64,000 bases of DNA, taken from contig NZ_AP018164.1 in the NCBI RefSeq assembly GCF_002356315.1, forward strand, positions 1,364,001-1,428,000, written 5' to 3'. Under the pieces are notes generated by a model. It saw only the letters and a program-made list of their open reading frames with translations. It did no database searches and had not been told where the DNA came from. Made by a program: the position numbers and the translations under genes. This DNA comes from Mycobacterium shigaense (GTDB taxonomy: Bacteria > Actinomycetota > Actinomycetes > Mycobacteriales > Mycobacteriaceae). Position 1 is the first letter of the stretch. Each line of letters opens with the position of its first letter. Below, one piece after another: positions 1-8,439 of this stretch.

Positions 1-428
1 CGCACGGATCCCCGGCCGCCAAGTTCGCCCAGCAGGCCACCACGATATTGCCGGACGCAATTGCCAAGCGATTCATGCAGACCGCGGGCGTGGACCGGCT
101 CAATGCGCTGTACTCCGCGATCGATATCGTGCGCCGCGGCGGCACTATTTCGCTGATCGGCGTGTACGGCGGGATGGCCGATCCGCTTCCGCTGCTCACC
201 TTGTTCGACAAGCAGGTGACCCTGCGGATGGGCCAGGCGAACGTCAAGCGGTGGGTCGACGACATCATGCCGCTGCTGACCGACGACGACCCGTTGGGCG
301 TCGACGATTTCGCCACCCACGTGCTGCCGCTGGACCGGGCTCCGCACGGCTACGACATCTTCCAGAAGAAGAAGGACGGGGCCGTCAAGGTCATCCTGAA
401 GCCCGGACTGGCCACCAACGCCTCCTAA
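1..428 (+). CDS. Zinc-dependent alcohol dehydrogenase, C-terminal part (partial)
   Basis: An open frame runs in from the left edge (first full codon at base 3) and stops with TAA at 426-428, giving the last 141 residues of a longer protein. It shows the end of a Rossmann domain (GGTISLIGVYGG) followed by the conserved C-terminal lobe of medium-chain zinc dehydrogenases, close to the glutathione-independent formaldehyde or threonine dehydrogenase-like subgroup. The catalytic zinc site and most of the NAD site lie outside the window, so the substrate cannot be judged. It ends 67 bases before glgX and reads in the same direction, but a separate promoter candidate sits in between, so co-transcription is not implied. 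Confidence 0.75.
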   Translation, partial: HGSPAAKFAQQATTILPDAIAKRFMQTAGVDRLNALYSAIDIVRRGGTISLIGVYGGMADPLPLLTLFDKQVTLRMGQANVKRWVDDIMPLLTDDDPLGVDDFATHVLPLDRAPHGYDIFQKKKDGAVKVILKPGLATNAS

Positions 429-458
429 GAGGCTGTCCGCCACAGCATTTCGTTGCAG

Positions 459-484
459 GGTTTGGGTGGTGCCGCGCTAGGGTA
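459..484 (+). promoter_or_regulatory. SigF-like promoter of the debranching enzyme gene
   Basis: A -35 box GGTTT at 459-463 and a -10 box GGGTA at 480-484 are separated by 16 bases. This matches the mycobacterial SigF pattern (GGTTT, 15-17 bases, GGGTA). The ATG of the next gene is only 12 bases after the -10 box, so the transcript would be leaderless or nearly so. It is the best match of the SigF-like elements in this window. Confidence 0.7.
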
Positions 485-495
485 TCAAGTGCCGC

Positions 496-2652
496 ATGAC
501 CAGAGCAGATGCGCCTTTTCCGACGCCGACCGGTGAGCTGTGGCCGGGCAAGGCATATCCACTGGGCGCCACGTACGACGGCGCGGGCACCAACTTCGCG
601 TTGTTCAGCGAGGTGGCCGAACGGGTGGAGTTGTGCCTGTTCGACGCCGACGGCACCGAGACGCGGATCGCTCTGCCCGAGGTCGACTACTTCGTCTGGC
701 ACGGTTACATCCCGAGCATCGAGCCCGGACAGCGCTACGGCTACCGCGTGTACGGCCCGTACGAGCCGGAAGCCGGGCGGCGGTGCAACCCGAACAAGCT
801 GCTTCTTGACCCCTATGCGAAGGCGATCGACGGCACCTTCGATTGGAACCAGTCGCTGTTCAGCTACAACTTCGGCGAACCTGAGAGCCGCAACGACGAG
901 GACTCGGCGACGAGCATGCCCAAGTCGGTGGTGATCAATCCATACTTCGACTGGGGCACCGACCGCCCGCCGGGACACGAATACGCCGACTCCGTCATCT
1001 ACGAGGCACACGTCAAGGGCCTGACCCGGACGCATCCCGACATCCCCGAGCAGATGCGCGGCACCTACACCGCGGTGGCGCACCCGGTGATCATCGACCA
1101 CCTCAAGAGCCTGGGCGTCACCGCGATCGAGCTCATGCCGGTGCACCACTTCGCCAACGACTCGACCCTGGTCGAGCGGAATCTGTCGAATTACTGGGGC
1201 TACAACACAATTGGTTTCTTCGCCCCCGACTTCAAGTACTCCAGCGGCGCCTCGCCGGGCGGACAGGTACAGGAGTTCAAGGCGATGGTGCGGGCGTTGC
1301 ACGAGGCAGGCATCGAGGTGATCCTCGACGTGGTCTACAACCACACGGCCGAGGGCAATCACATGGGACCCACGTTGTCGATGCGCGGTATCGACAACGC
1401 GGCGTACTACCGGCTGGTCGACGACGACAAGCAGTACTACATGGACTACACCGGCACGGGTAACAGCCTCAACGTCGGGCATCCGCACGCGCTGCAGCTG
1501 ATCATGGACTCGCTGCGGTACTGGGTGACGGAAATGCACGTCGACGGCTTCCGCTTCGACCTGGCGTCGACCCTGGCCCGGGAGTTCTACGACGTCGACC
1601 GGCTGGCGGCGTTTTTCGAACTCGTCCAACAGGATCCGATCGTCAGCCAGGTCAAACTCATCGCCGAACCGTGGGACGTCGGGCCGGGCGGTTATCAGGT
1701 GGGTGGCTTCCCGCCGCAGTGGACGGAGTGGAACGGCAAGTACCGCGACACCGTCCGCGACTTCTGGCGCGGCGAGCCGGCCACGCTCGACGAGTTTGCC
1801 TACCGGCTGTCGGGGTCGGCCGATCTCTACGAACACACCGGGCGCCGGCCGGTCGCGTCGATCAACTTCGTGGTCGCCCACGACGGGTTCACGCTGCGCG
1901 ATCTGGTCTCCTACAACGAGAAGCACAACGAGGCCAACGGCGAGGACAACAACGACGGCGAGAGCCACAACCGCTCCTGGAACTGCGGCGTCGAAGGACT
2001 CACCGACGACCCGGGGATCAACGCGCTGCGTGCCCGGCAGCAGCGCAACTTCCTGACCACGCTGCTGCTGTCGCAGGGCGTACCGATGATCTGCCACGGC
2101 GACGAACTGGGTCGCACGCAGCGCGGCAACAACAACGGCTACTGCCAGGACAGCGAGCTCACCTGGATCAACTGGGCGCAGGCCGACACCGGTCTGCTGG
2201 AATTCACCCGCAAGGTCTCCGGTCTGCGCGCCGACCACCCCGTGTTCCGGCGGCGGCGTTTCTTTTCCGGCAAGCCCGTCGGCCGGCGCGGGCAGGACGG
2301 CCTGCCCGACATCTCCTGGTTCGCGCCGGACGGCTCGGAGATGACCGACGAGGACTGGGGCGCGGGCTTTTCCAAGTCCGTCGCGGTGTTCCTCAACGGG
2401 CACGGCATCCCCGACCGCGACGCGCGTGGGCAGCGGGTGCTCGACGATTCGTTCCTGCTGTGCTTCAACGCCCACCACGAGGCGCTCGAATTCACGCTGC
2501 CGCCGAAGGAGTTCGGTGCCTCTTGGCAGCTCGTGGTATTCACCGGGCCCGAGGAGGAGACGCCCGCCGACGAGGTGCCCGGTGGCGGCACGCTCACCGT
2601 CGACGCCCACAGCGCCGTGGTGCTGCAGGCCATCGCCACTGACGGGCGCTGA
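496..2652 (+). CDS. glgX: Glycogen debranching enzyme GlgX/TreX type (isoamylase-like, GH13)
   Basis: This 718-residue protein has the usual length for GlgX/TreX. It has an N-terminal CBM48-like beta domain (about residues 10-130), a GH13 TIM barrel and a C-terminal beta domain. The GH13 catalytic set is visible: nucleophile Asp355 in DGFRFDLA, acid/base Glu391 in IAEPWD and stabiliser Asp463 in VAHDGF. The family hydrolyses alpha-1,6 branches of glycogen in the cytosol, feeding glycogen turnover or TreX-TreY-TreZ trehalose synthesis. No treY or treZ is next to it, so which pathway it serves is open. The ATG at 496 lacks a clear ribosome site but lies 12 bases after a SigF-like -10 box, which favours leaderless translation and stress or stationary-phase expression. 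Confidence 0.9.
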   Translation: MTRADAPFPTPTGELWPGKAYPLGATYDGAGTNFALFSEVAERVELCLFDADGTETRIALPEVDYFVWHGYIPSIEPGQRYGYRVYGPYEPEAGRRCNPNKLLLDPYAKAIDGTFDWNQSLFSYNFGEPESRNDEDSATSMPKSVVINPYFDWGTDRPPGHEYADSVIYEAHVKGLTRTHPDIPEQMRGTYTAVAHPVIIDHLKSLGVTAIELMPVHHFANDSTLVERNLSNYWGYNTIGFFAPDFKYSSGASPGGQVQEFKAMVRALHEAGIEVILDVVYNHTAEGNHMGPTLSMRGIDNAAYYRLVDDDKQYYMDYTGTGNSLNVGHPHALQLIMDSLRYWVTEMHVDGFRFDLASTLAREFYDVDRLAAFFELVQQDPIVSQVKLIAEPWDVGPGGYQVGGFPPQWTEWNGKYRDTVRDFWRGEPATLDEFAYRLSGSADLYEHTGRRPVASINFVVAHDGFTLRDLVSYNEKHNEANGEDNNDGESHNRSWNCGVEGLTDDPGINALRARQQRNFLTTLLLSQGVPMICHGDELGRTQRGNNNGYCQDSELTWINWAQADTGLLEFTRKVSGLRADHPVFRRRRFFSGKPVGRRGQDGLPDISWFAPDGSEMTDEDWGAGFSKSVAVFLNGHGIPDRDARGQRVLDDSFLLCFNAHHEALEFTLPPKEFGASWQLVVFTGPEEETPADEVPGGGTLTVDAHSAVVLQAIATDGR

Positions 2653-2780
2653 CGAGCCTCTCCGTCGCCGCCCGATCCGATGAGCTTTGCTCGTCGGTTG
2701 GTGACTCTGTGCCCGGACACCGGGTCTACTAATGCGCGTACGCTGTCCGTGCCGTGTGCTTGGGGAGGAAGGGGCAGCCG

Positions 2781-4565
2781 ATGGGAAGGCGGAGCCCCGA
2801 CGCATGCCTGAATGATGCCGCGCGGTGCAGGCGGATCGCGTTGCTGGCGGTGTTCGCCATCGCCGCGCTGGATTGGGTGGGCTGGGGGACCGGTTTGGAC
2901 CGGCTGACCCGCATGCATCCGATCTGGCCGCAAATGATGCCGTGGACGGCGTTGTGGCTGGTGGCGCTGGGCGCGGCGATTGGAGCGCAATCGGGTGATC
3001 CATCGCGACTGCGCGTGTGGGCCGGGCGCGGTCTGGCGCTGGTGGTAGTTGTCTTAGCCCTCATCATGCTGGCGGAGTACGGCACCGGTCGATCGGCCGA
3101 CCTGGATCAGGTGTGGTTCGGCGACGCGGTCCGCGCGTCGGGATGGACCTGGCCGGGCCGGCCGAGCCTACAGACCACGTCGTCGTCCCTGCTCTTGGCC
3201 AGCGCCGTCGGGCTGATACGGGTGGATGGCAGGGTCCGAGTGGTCTGGCCCGTGTTCATCCCCACCGGCGCGGCCATCCCGTTCGTCACGGTCGGGGCCT
3301 ACCTGTTCGACGTCCTGTCGCTGGTAGGCACCTCGTCCACGACCGGCCAGGCCTTGATGACGGCGCTCGCGCTCTTGCTGCTTGCCGCCGCGACTTTGCT
3401 GGCACGCCCCGACCGGTTCCCCGTTGCCTGGTTGCTTGCCCGGCCCGACAAGTCGTCGCTGCTCCGGCTGATGGCCATCCTCGCCGGCTTTCCGGTTGTC
3501 GTGGCGTTGTCGCGGCCGGCCCTCCTGGTGCTTGGGATCGGCGAGCACACGGTGTGGACCTTCTCGATCCTGTTGGGCACCGCCATCGTTGGGACGGTGA
3601 CGTTCTTCTTCACCCAGGGCGAGCAGAAATTGCTGATAGAGAAGGAGCTGGTCAGCAAGCAACGCGCCGACGCCGAGATGCGCTATCGCATCCTCTCGGA
3701 AAACGCGGTGGACATCGTCGTACACCTGCGAGACGGAGAGCTCGCGTGGGTCTCGCCGTCGGTCGAGGCCGCACTCGGGTGGCTGCCGCATGCCTGGAGC
3801 GCCGCGGAGTTGGACCGCTATATCCATCCACTGGACTTCGAGGCCGTCAGTGCCGCGCTGAGCAGGGTCGCGGCCGGCGAATCGGTGGTGCAACGGTTCC
3901 GGTTACAGTCCGCCGACGGTGATTATCACTGGGTCGAGGGCCACGGAAAACCGTACGTCGACGCGACGGGTGACACCGATGGATTGATCGCGGCGCTGCG
4001 CATCGTCGACGATCAGGTGGAGGCGGAGCAGCGACTCGAACGATTGGCCCGGTTCGATACCCTTACCGGACTGGTGAACCGGGCCGAGGCCCTGGCCAGG
4101 TTCAGGTCCGCGCTGGGGCGACCCCGCCCGTCCGGGACCTACGTCGGCGTATTGTTCTGCGACGTCGACCATCTGAAGCAAATCAACGACATGTGGGGAC
4201 ATGCGGCCGGCGACCGCGTGCTGGCGACCGTGGCCGCACGGATCCGGGGAAGCGTCCGCGAAGACGACACCGTGGGACGGACTGGCGGCGACGAGATCCT
4301 CGTCGTTCTGTCGGACGTCCGCAGCATCGACGAGGTCGCCGAGATCGCCGAAAAGATCCGCTCCCGCGCCGCCCGGCCCGTCCATGTCTCCGGCGAGTCG
4401 ATCAGCGTGACCCTGAGCATCGGCGCCACCGTCGCTATGCCGGGCGAGCTGTCTTCCGCCATCATGGCCCGTGCGGACGCCGCGATGTACCAAGCCAAAT
4501 TGGGCGATAGGAACAGGGTCACCCGGATCTCGGCCGAGCCATCCCCGCACCGGGCGTCGTCATAA
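2781..4565 (+). CDS. Membrane PAS-GGDEF protein (probable diguanylate cyclase)
   Basis: This 594-residue protein has about seven hydrophobic segments over residues 20-285, a PAS domain (about 305-415) and a C-terminal GGDEF domain (about 425-585). The signature motif is GGDEI (about residues 503-507 counting from ATG 2781), with Ile replacing the last Phe; the catalytic acidic residues are kept, so it may still make cyclic di-GMP from two GTP. No EAL domain follows. The start was set at ATG 2781 because a strong ribosome site (GGGGAGGAAGGGG) lies just upstream; a GTG at 2754 is in frame but has no such site. The membrane part plus PAS suggests sensing of an envelope or redox/ligand cue. Confidence 0.85.
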   Translation: MGRRSPDACLNDAARCRRIALLAVFAIAALDWVGWGTGLDRLTRMHPIWPQMMPWTALWLVALGAAIGAQSGDPSRLRVWAGRGLALVVVVLALIMLAEYGTGRSADLDQVWFGDAVRASGWTWPGRPSLQTTSSSLLLASAVGLIRVDGRVRVVWPVFIPTGAAIPFVTVGAYLFDVLSLVGTSSTTGQALMTALALLLLAAATLLARPDRFPVAWLLARPDKSSLLRLMAILAGFPVVVALSRPALLVLGIGEHTVWTFSILLGTAIVGTVTFFFTQGEQKLLIEKELVSKQRADAEMRYRILSENAVDIVVHLRDGELAWVSPSVEAALGWLPHAWSAAELDRYIHPLDFEAVSAALSRVAAGESVVQRFRLQSADGDYHWVEGHGKPYVDATGDTDGLIAALRIVDDQVEAEQRLERLARFDTLTGLVNRAEALARFRSALGRPRPSGTYVGVLFCDVDHLKQINDMWGHAAGDRVLATVAARIRGSVREDDTVGRTGGDEILVVLSDVRSIDEVAEIAEKIRSRAARPVHVSGESISVTLSIGATVAMPGELSSAIMARADAAMYQAKLGDRNRVTRISAEPSPHRASS

Positions 4566-4690
4566 TCTAATTGGCAAGGCGCGCAGAGCCTTTCGTGGAG
4601 CACATCAGCCGATGTTCTGCCCGTCGTCGCCCGCCAGGCCCCTGGTGGATACGCTGTGCTGCAGCGTGGTCGTTACAGGAGAGGGCAAAT

Positions 4691-5473
4691 ATGTCACGGA
4701 CAGTGGTGGTGGGTGCATCGAGTGGCCTCGGGCGCTGTATCGGAATCGGACTTGCGCAGCGCGGTGACCGGGTCGCGCTGCTGGCGCGCCGAAAAGAGCG
4801 CATCGAGTCGGCGGCCAGGGAAGCCGGATCGGGCGCGGTCGCCGTCGAGTGCGACAGCACCGACCAGGCATCCTGCCAGTCGGCGATCGGTGAGGTCGCC
4901 GCCGCGTTCGGCGGCATCGACAACATCGTGTACACGCCCGCGATCAGTCCGCTCGTTCGCTTGGTCGACACCGATGCCGAAACGTGGCGGCGCATCTTCG
5001 ACACCAACGTGATCGGGGCGTCGCTGGTGACCGCGGCGGCGATTCCGCACCTGACCGCGTCCGCGGGCAAGGCGGTCTACCTGTCCTCCGACGCGGGTCC
5101 TTACGGCCCGCCCTGGCAGGGTCTCGGCGCGTACGGCGTCAGCAAGGCGGCCCTCGAGCGGCTGGTCGACGCCTGGCGCGCCGAACACCCTGACGTCGGC
5201 TTCACCAACCTCGTCGTGGGCGAGTGCGCGGGCGGCGAGGGCGAGGCGGCGACCGGGATGAATGCCGGCTGGGACATGGACCTCGCCATGCAGGCCGTCC
5301 CGGTGTGGGTGGCGGATCGCTGCATGCCGGGCAAGCTCATGCCCATCGAGGACCTGGTCGAGGTGGTGCACACCATCCTGGGCACCAACTCCGCTACGTC
5401 GATGCCGGTCGTGGTCGCCCGGGGCGCCCCGGCCGGCACCCCGGCATTAGCGCCCTCGTCAGTGACGCCCTAG
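4691..5473 (+). CDS. Short-chain dehydrogenase/reductase
   Basis: This 260-residue SDR has the nucleotide-binding motif GASSGLG at residues 8-14 and the catalytic set Ser132 or Ser133, Tyr148 and Lys152 in YGVSK. An NNAG-type motif is not obvious: the corresponding stretch reads YTPAI, which is atypical. Substrate cannot be inferred. The ATG at 4691 is preceded by AGGAGAGGG at a good distance; upstream in-frame starts have none. Its 3' end overlaps the convergent aldo/keto reductase gene by 15 bases. Confidence 0.85.
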   Translation: MSRTVVVGASSGLGRCIGIGLAQRGDRVALLARRKERIESAAREAGSGAVAVECDSTDQASCQSAIGEVAAAFGGIDNIVYTPAISPLVRLVDTDAETWRRIFDTNVIGASLVTAAAIPHLTASAGKAVYLSSDAGPYGPPWQGLGAYGVSKAALERLVDAWRAEHPDVGFTNLVVGECAGGEGEAATGMNAGWDMDLAMQAVPVWVADRCMPGKLMPIEDLVEVVHTILGTNSATSMPVVVARGAPAGTPALAPSSVTP

Positions 5474-6430
5474 CTTCTCCCGGACCAAGTCGGTCAGGAA
5501 GCGCCCGGCCGATACCGGCCGAAACGCCAGGGCCGCCTCGGTTAGCGCGTCGCGGGACGCGGTGGGCAGCTCGATGTCGGCGGCGGCGACGTTGAATTCG
5601 AGCTGCTCGACGCTGGACGCGCCAGGAATGGCGACCACGCCCGGATAGCTGATCAGCCAGGCCAGAGCGACCTGGGCCGGCTTGGCGTCGACCTGCTTGG
5701 CGACATCGCGCAGCGTCTGCAGTAGCGGCTCGACGCGGCGCAGGTTCTCGGTGCCGAACAGCGCATTGACCGCGCGAATGCCGCCCGGCCGGTTGTCGAC
5801 GCCGTACTTACCGCCCAGCAACCCCTGTTCCAGCGGGCTCCACGCGATCACGACGCGGTTCTCCCGCTCGGCGAACGGCACCAGATCCTTCAGCGCCCTG
5901 GGGAAGGCCAGCGAGAAGTGGACCTGGTTGCTGATCACCGGACGCCCCAGCGCGGCGTCGGCCTTCTGCCAGCGCTCCAGCGAATAGTTCGAGACGCCCG
6001 CCGCACCGATCTTGCCGCTGTCCAGCAGATCGCGCATCCCCGGCATGATCACCGAGTCGGGGACGACGGGGTTGGACTGGTGGATCTGGTACAGCGGGAT
6101 GCGGTCCAGCTGCAGCCGCCGCGCGCTTGCCCGCTCGCGCTGCTTGATCACCGCGGGGAAGGGCGCGACGGGGAATATCTTGCTGGCCACGGCGACCTTG
6201 GCGCGCTCGTCGCCGAGCGCCTCGCCGAGGATCCGCTCGCTCTTACCGAGCCCGTAGACCTCGGCGGTATCGAAGAACGTCACCCCCAGGCCCAGCGCGC
6301 GTTGCACGATGTCGCGGGCCGGTCCGGACGCGTACTGGTCCCCGTAACCCCACTCGCGCGAGCCGAACTGCCAGGTGCCCAGCCCGATTCGGCTGACCCG
6401 TCCCACTCCGTCGACGTCGATGAATTTCAT
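5459..6430 (-). CDS. Aldo/keto reductase
   Basis: This 323-residue NADP(H)-dependent oxidoreductase has a TIM barrel and the family's catalytic tetrad: Asp54 and Tyr59 in FDTAEVYG, Lys84 in VASK and His117 in YQIH. A C-terminal IPGAS motif fits cofactor phosphate binding. It resembles the YajO/Tas-like group of soluble reductases acting on carbonyls of unknown identity. The ATG at 6430 starts MKFIDVDG, as in relatives. The gene is monocistronic by position, converging on the SDR gene with a 15-base overlap. Confidence 0.88.
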   Translation of the reverse strand: MKFIDVDGVGRVSRIGLGTWQFGSREWGYGDQYASGPARDIVQRALGLGVTFFDTAEVYGLGKSERILGEALGDERAKVAVASKIFPVAPFPAVIKQRERASARRLQLDRIPLYQIHQSNPVVPDSVIMPGMRDLLDSGKIGAAGVSNYSLERWQKADAALGRPVISNQVHFSLAFPRALKDLVPFAERENRVVIAWSPLEQGLLGGKYGVDNRPGGIRAVNALFGTENLRRVEPLLQTLRDVAKQVDAKPAQVALAWLISYPGVVAIPGASSVEQLEFNVAAADIELPTASRDALTEAALAFRPVSAGRFLTDLVREKLGRH

Positions 6431-6451
6431 AACGCCACCGTAGTGCGAGAC

Positions 6452-7507
6452 CTAGTCGGGAATCTTGTTGAGGACGTAATTGGCGATCGCCACGGCCGAC
6501 TGCCGGGCGCCGGCGGTATCGGTGGTGCCGAGCTGGGCTACGTAAAGGTCGACGACGACGTTGGCCTTGGCCGCGGCCGCCCGCACGAAGCGCACTTGAA
6601 GTCCCTTGGGCGCCAGGTCCATCGTGCTGATGCCGTTGCCGGCGTCGGCGGGAGGGCTCAGCGTCAACGAATACGTCGGGCCGCCGGGAGCGGTGAGCGT
6701 CACGGGCACGCTGCCACACGTGCGCCAGCCGTCCACCAGCTTCGTCTCCTGCGCCTGGGCCGTCGGCGGATCGCGAAAGCCGATGACCGCTTGGGTCACC
6801 TGAATCGACTTCAACAAAGTCCGGGTGTCGGAGTACGCCTCCGCGCGGTACCGGAGCATGGAATCGGTGCTGTAGGCCTCCGGGGCGCCCGGAACGATGC
6901 TTCCCCAGCACTCCGGGCGGTCGACCGACCCGTCCTTGTCGGATTTGCCGGGACGGTCGAAGGTCTGGCCCGGTTCCAGGTTTTGGTCGCCGGTGAGGGT
7001 TTTCAGGGTTTCCAGACCGGGCAGCAGCTTGATGATCGCGTCCGGCGCCACCGTGGGCGGCGGTGGTGTCTCGCTGGTGGTGACGGGGGCGCTGGTCGCA
7101 GGGGTCGCGGTGCGGCTTCGGGTGGCGCCGGGCAGGGTCGCCCAGCCGGCCAGCGCGACGACGGCGAGGACGATGAACGCATACGACAGGGACACCCCGA
7201 CGAGCGCGCGATGGCGGCCGATCTCACCGGTGCGGCGGATTTGCGCGAGCCCCACATGGCCCAAGACGGCGCCGACGGGCGCGAAGACAAAGGCGAACAC
7301 CAACGACAGCGTCGCGAATGTGTTAACGCGCGGGCGATACGGCAGGGGGGGTGGGGGCGGCGGGAACGTCGGCGGGCCCGGTGGTGGCCCCATGGGTGGT
7401 CCCATGGGAGCGCCGAGCGGCGGCGGCATCGGTGGGCCGTAAGGGACCCGGCCCAGCGGGTCGTAGGTGAACGGGTTGTTCCAGAACGGATCCTGAGGGT
7501 TCGTCAA
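6452..7507 (-). CDS. DUF4190 membrane protein with PknH-like extracytoplasmic sensor domain
   Basis: This 351-residue protein begins with a Pro/Gly-rich cytoplasmic stretch (residues about 15-65). Two hydrophobic helices separated by a short loop follow (DUF4190-like, about 70-150), and then an extracytoplasmic C-terminal domain. That domain ends with the features of the PknH_C sensor family: ECWG and WRTCG cysteines likely to form a disulphide, and a final helix. Relatives in mycobacteria are the PknH sensor and several lipoproteins; the ligand is unknown. I chose TTG at 7507 because GAAGGAGGG lies 6 bases upstream and relatives start TNPQDPF; a GTG at 7555 lacks a ribosome site. Confidence 0.8.
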   Translation of the reverse strand: MTNPQDPFWNNPFTYDPLGRVPYGPPMPPPLGAPMGPPMGPPPGPPTFPPPPPPLPYRPRVNTFATLSLVFAFVFAPVGAVLGHVGLAQIRRTGEIGRHRALVGVSLSYAFIVLAVVALAGWATLPGATRSRTATPATSAPVTTSETPPPPTVAPDAIIKLLPGLETLKTLTGDQNLEPGQTFDRPGKSDKDGSVDRPECWGSIVPGAPEAYSTDSMLRYRAEAYSDTRTLLKSIQVTQAVIGFRDPPTAQAQETKLVDGWRTCGSVPVTLTAPGGPTYSLTLSPPADAGNGISTMDLAPKGLQVRFVRAAAAKANVVVDLYVAQLGTTDTAGARQSAVAIANYVLNKIPD

Positions 7508-7870
7508 CGGGCGCCCTCCTTCGCCTGCGATCCTTTCGCGACTGTAGTTCACCACGCCGTCTGGTGACCACGTCGCCGCGTCGTTGTTCCTCGGCGTGGC
7601 CGCCGCCTACAACCATCTCCTGCTGACCGGTCGAGGCGCGGTGCCGGGACTGGCGGCGCTAGTAAACGCGTTGTGGCGCAGATAAATTGGGTGGCGGGCA
7701 GCAACCGCTTTTCGATCGTCCTCGTGTCGCCATCGGCTGCGGTACCCCTGCTGGCCGCGGCTACCCCCGCTGACCTGGGGAACGTTTTGTCGATTTCGGC
7801 GACGGGTAGCCGCCCCGAAGGGCGTGAAGTAGACCCGCGCGCCAGCCCATGACTAACGGGGAGGACACCT
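7508..7870. other. Intergenic region with a short orphan reading frame and a SigF-like promoter
   Basis: No convincing gene is seen in these 363 bases. On the plus strand a short open stretch ending with TAA at about 7682-7684 (peptide ...LFLGVAAAYNHLLLTGRG...) looks like a protein end but has no plausible start. It may be the remnant of a lost gene or chance. A SigF-like promoter (7784-7808) and the ribosome site of the hemerythrin-like gene fill the right end. Confidence 0.4.
7784..7808 (+). promoter_or_regulatory. SigF-like promoter before the hemerythrin-like gene
   Basis: GTTTT at 7784-7788 and GGGTA at 7804-7808 are separated by 15 bases. A start site near 7815 would give a leader of about 55 bases that includes the GGGGAGGA ribosome site at 7858-7865. 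Confidence 0.55.
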
Positions 7871-8431
7871 ATAGCTCAGACCGCCATCCAGTCGCCCACA
7901 GATGTGGTCGACTTTCTCACCAGCCAGCACCAGCAGATCAAGTCGCTGTTCGCCACGACGCTGGCGGCCTCCGGCGAGGCGCGGGAGAAGTCGTTCGCTG
8001 ACCTGCGCCGCCTGCTGGCCGTCCACGAAACCGTGGAAGAAGAAATCGTGCACCCGCGAGCCAAGCGCAAGATCGCCAACGGTGACGCGGTGGTTTCCGA
8101 GCGCCTGGAAGAAGAGCACGAGGCCAAGACGGTCCTGCAGAAGCTGGAGAAGCTCGACGTCGACAGCGAGGAGTTCACCCGGACGCTGTCGCAACTGCGC
8201 GACGCCGTCCTGGTGCACGCCGAGCACGAGGAGCACGACGAGTTCGTCCGGCTCGGGCAGGAATTGAGCAACAAGGAGCTCGAAAGCATGGGCCGCGCGG
8301 CGCGCCTCGCCGACGCGATCGCCCCGACCCGGCCGCACGCCGGGGTCGAATCGCAGGTGGCCAACCTGGTCGCCGGCCCGTTCGCGGCAATGCTGGACCG
8401 GGCCCGCGACGCCATCGTCGGCAAGGGCTGA
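7871..8431 (+). CDS. Hemerythrin HHE domain protein, apparently starting at ATA
   Basis: This helical-bundle protein should bind a di-iron centre. Conserved metal-ligand candidates are His20, His52, Glu56/57, His61, His83 and the cluster His116, His119, His122. The family senses or detoxifies O2, H2O2 or NO; mycobacterial members such as Rv2633c act in oxidative stress. The first standard start in frame is GTG 7904, but that would cut into helix 1 and lose residues QSPTDV that look conserved. A GGGGAGGA site at 7858-7865 is correctly spaced for ATA at 7871, which gives a 186-residue protein beginning MAQTAIQSP. I therefore favour ATA, or a mutated ATG. A SigF-like promoter lies upstream. Confidence 0.75.
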   Translation: MAQTAIQSPTDVVDFLTSQHQQIKSLFATTLAASGEAREKSFADLRRLLAVHETVEEEIVHPRAKRKIANGDAVVSERLEEEHEAKTVLQKLEKLDVDSEEFTRTLSQLRDAVLVHAEHEEHDEFVRLGQELSNKELESMGRAARLADAIAPTRPHAGVESQVANLVAGPFAAMLDRARDAIVGKG

Positions 8432-8439
8432 TTTCCCTA

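Noticed and set aside
391..3003. Very long open frame opposite the debranching enzyme and PAS-GGDEF genes
   Set aside because: It is an antisense shadow of high-GC codon use; the protein is Arg/Val/His-rich with no domain, and both plus-strand genes are clear.
7560..7684. Small protein gene on the plus strand
   Set aside because: It has a readable end but no start codon with ribosome site or promoter; kept only as an intergenic remark.
8175..8439. C-terminal extension of the pyruvate-oxidase-like protein reading into the hemerythrin-like gene
   Set aside because: The extension is antisense to a genuine gene and appears only because of the frameshift near 8506.
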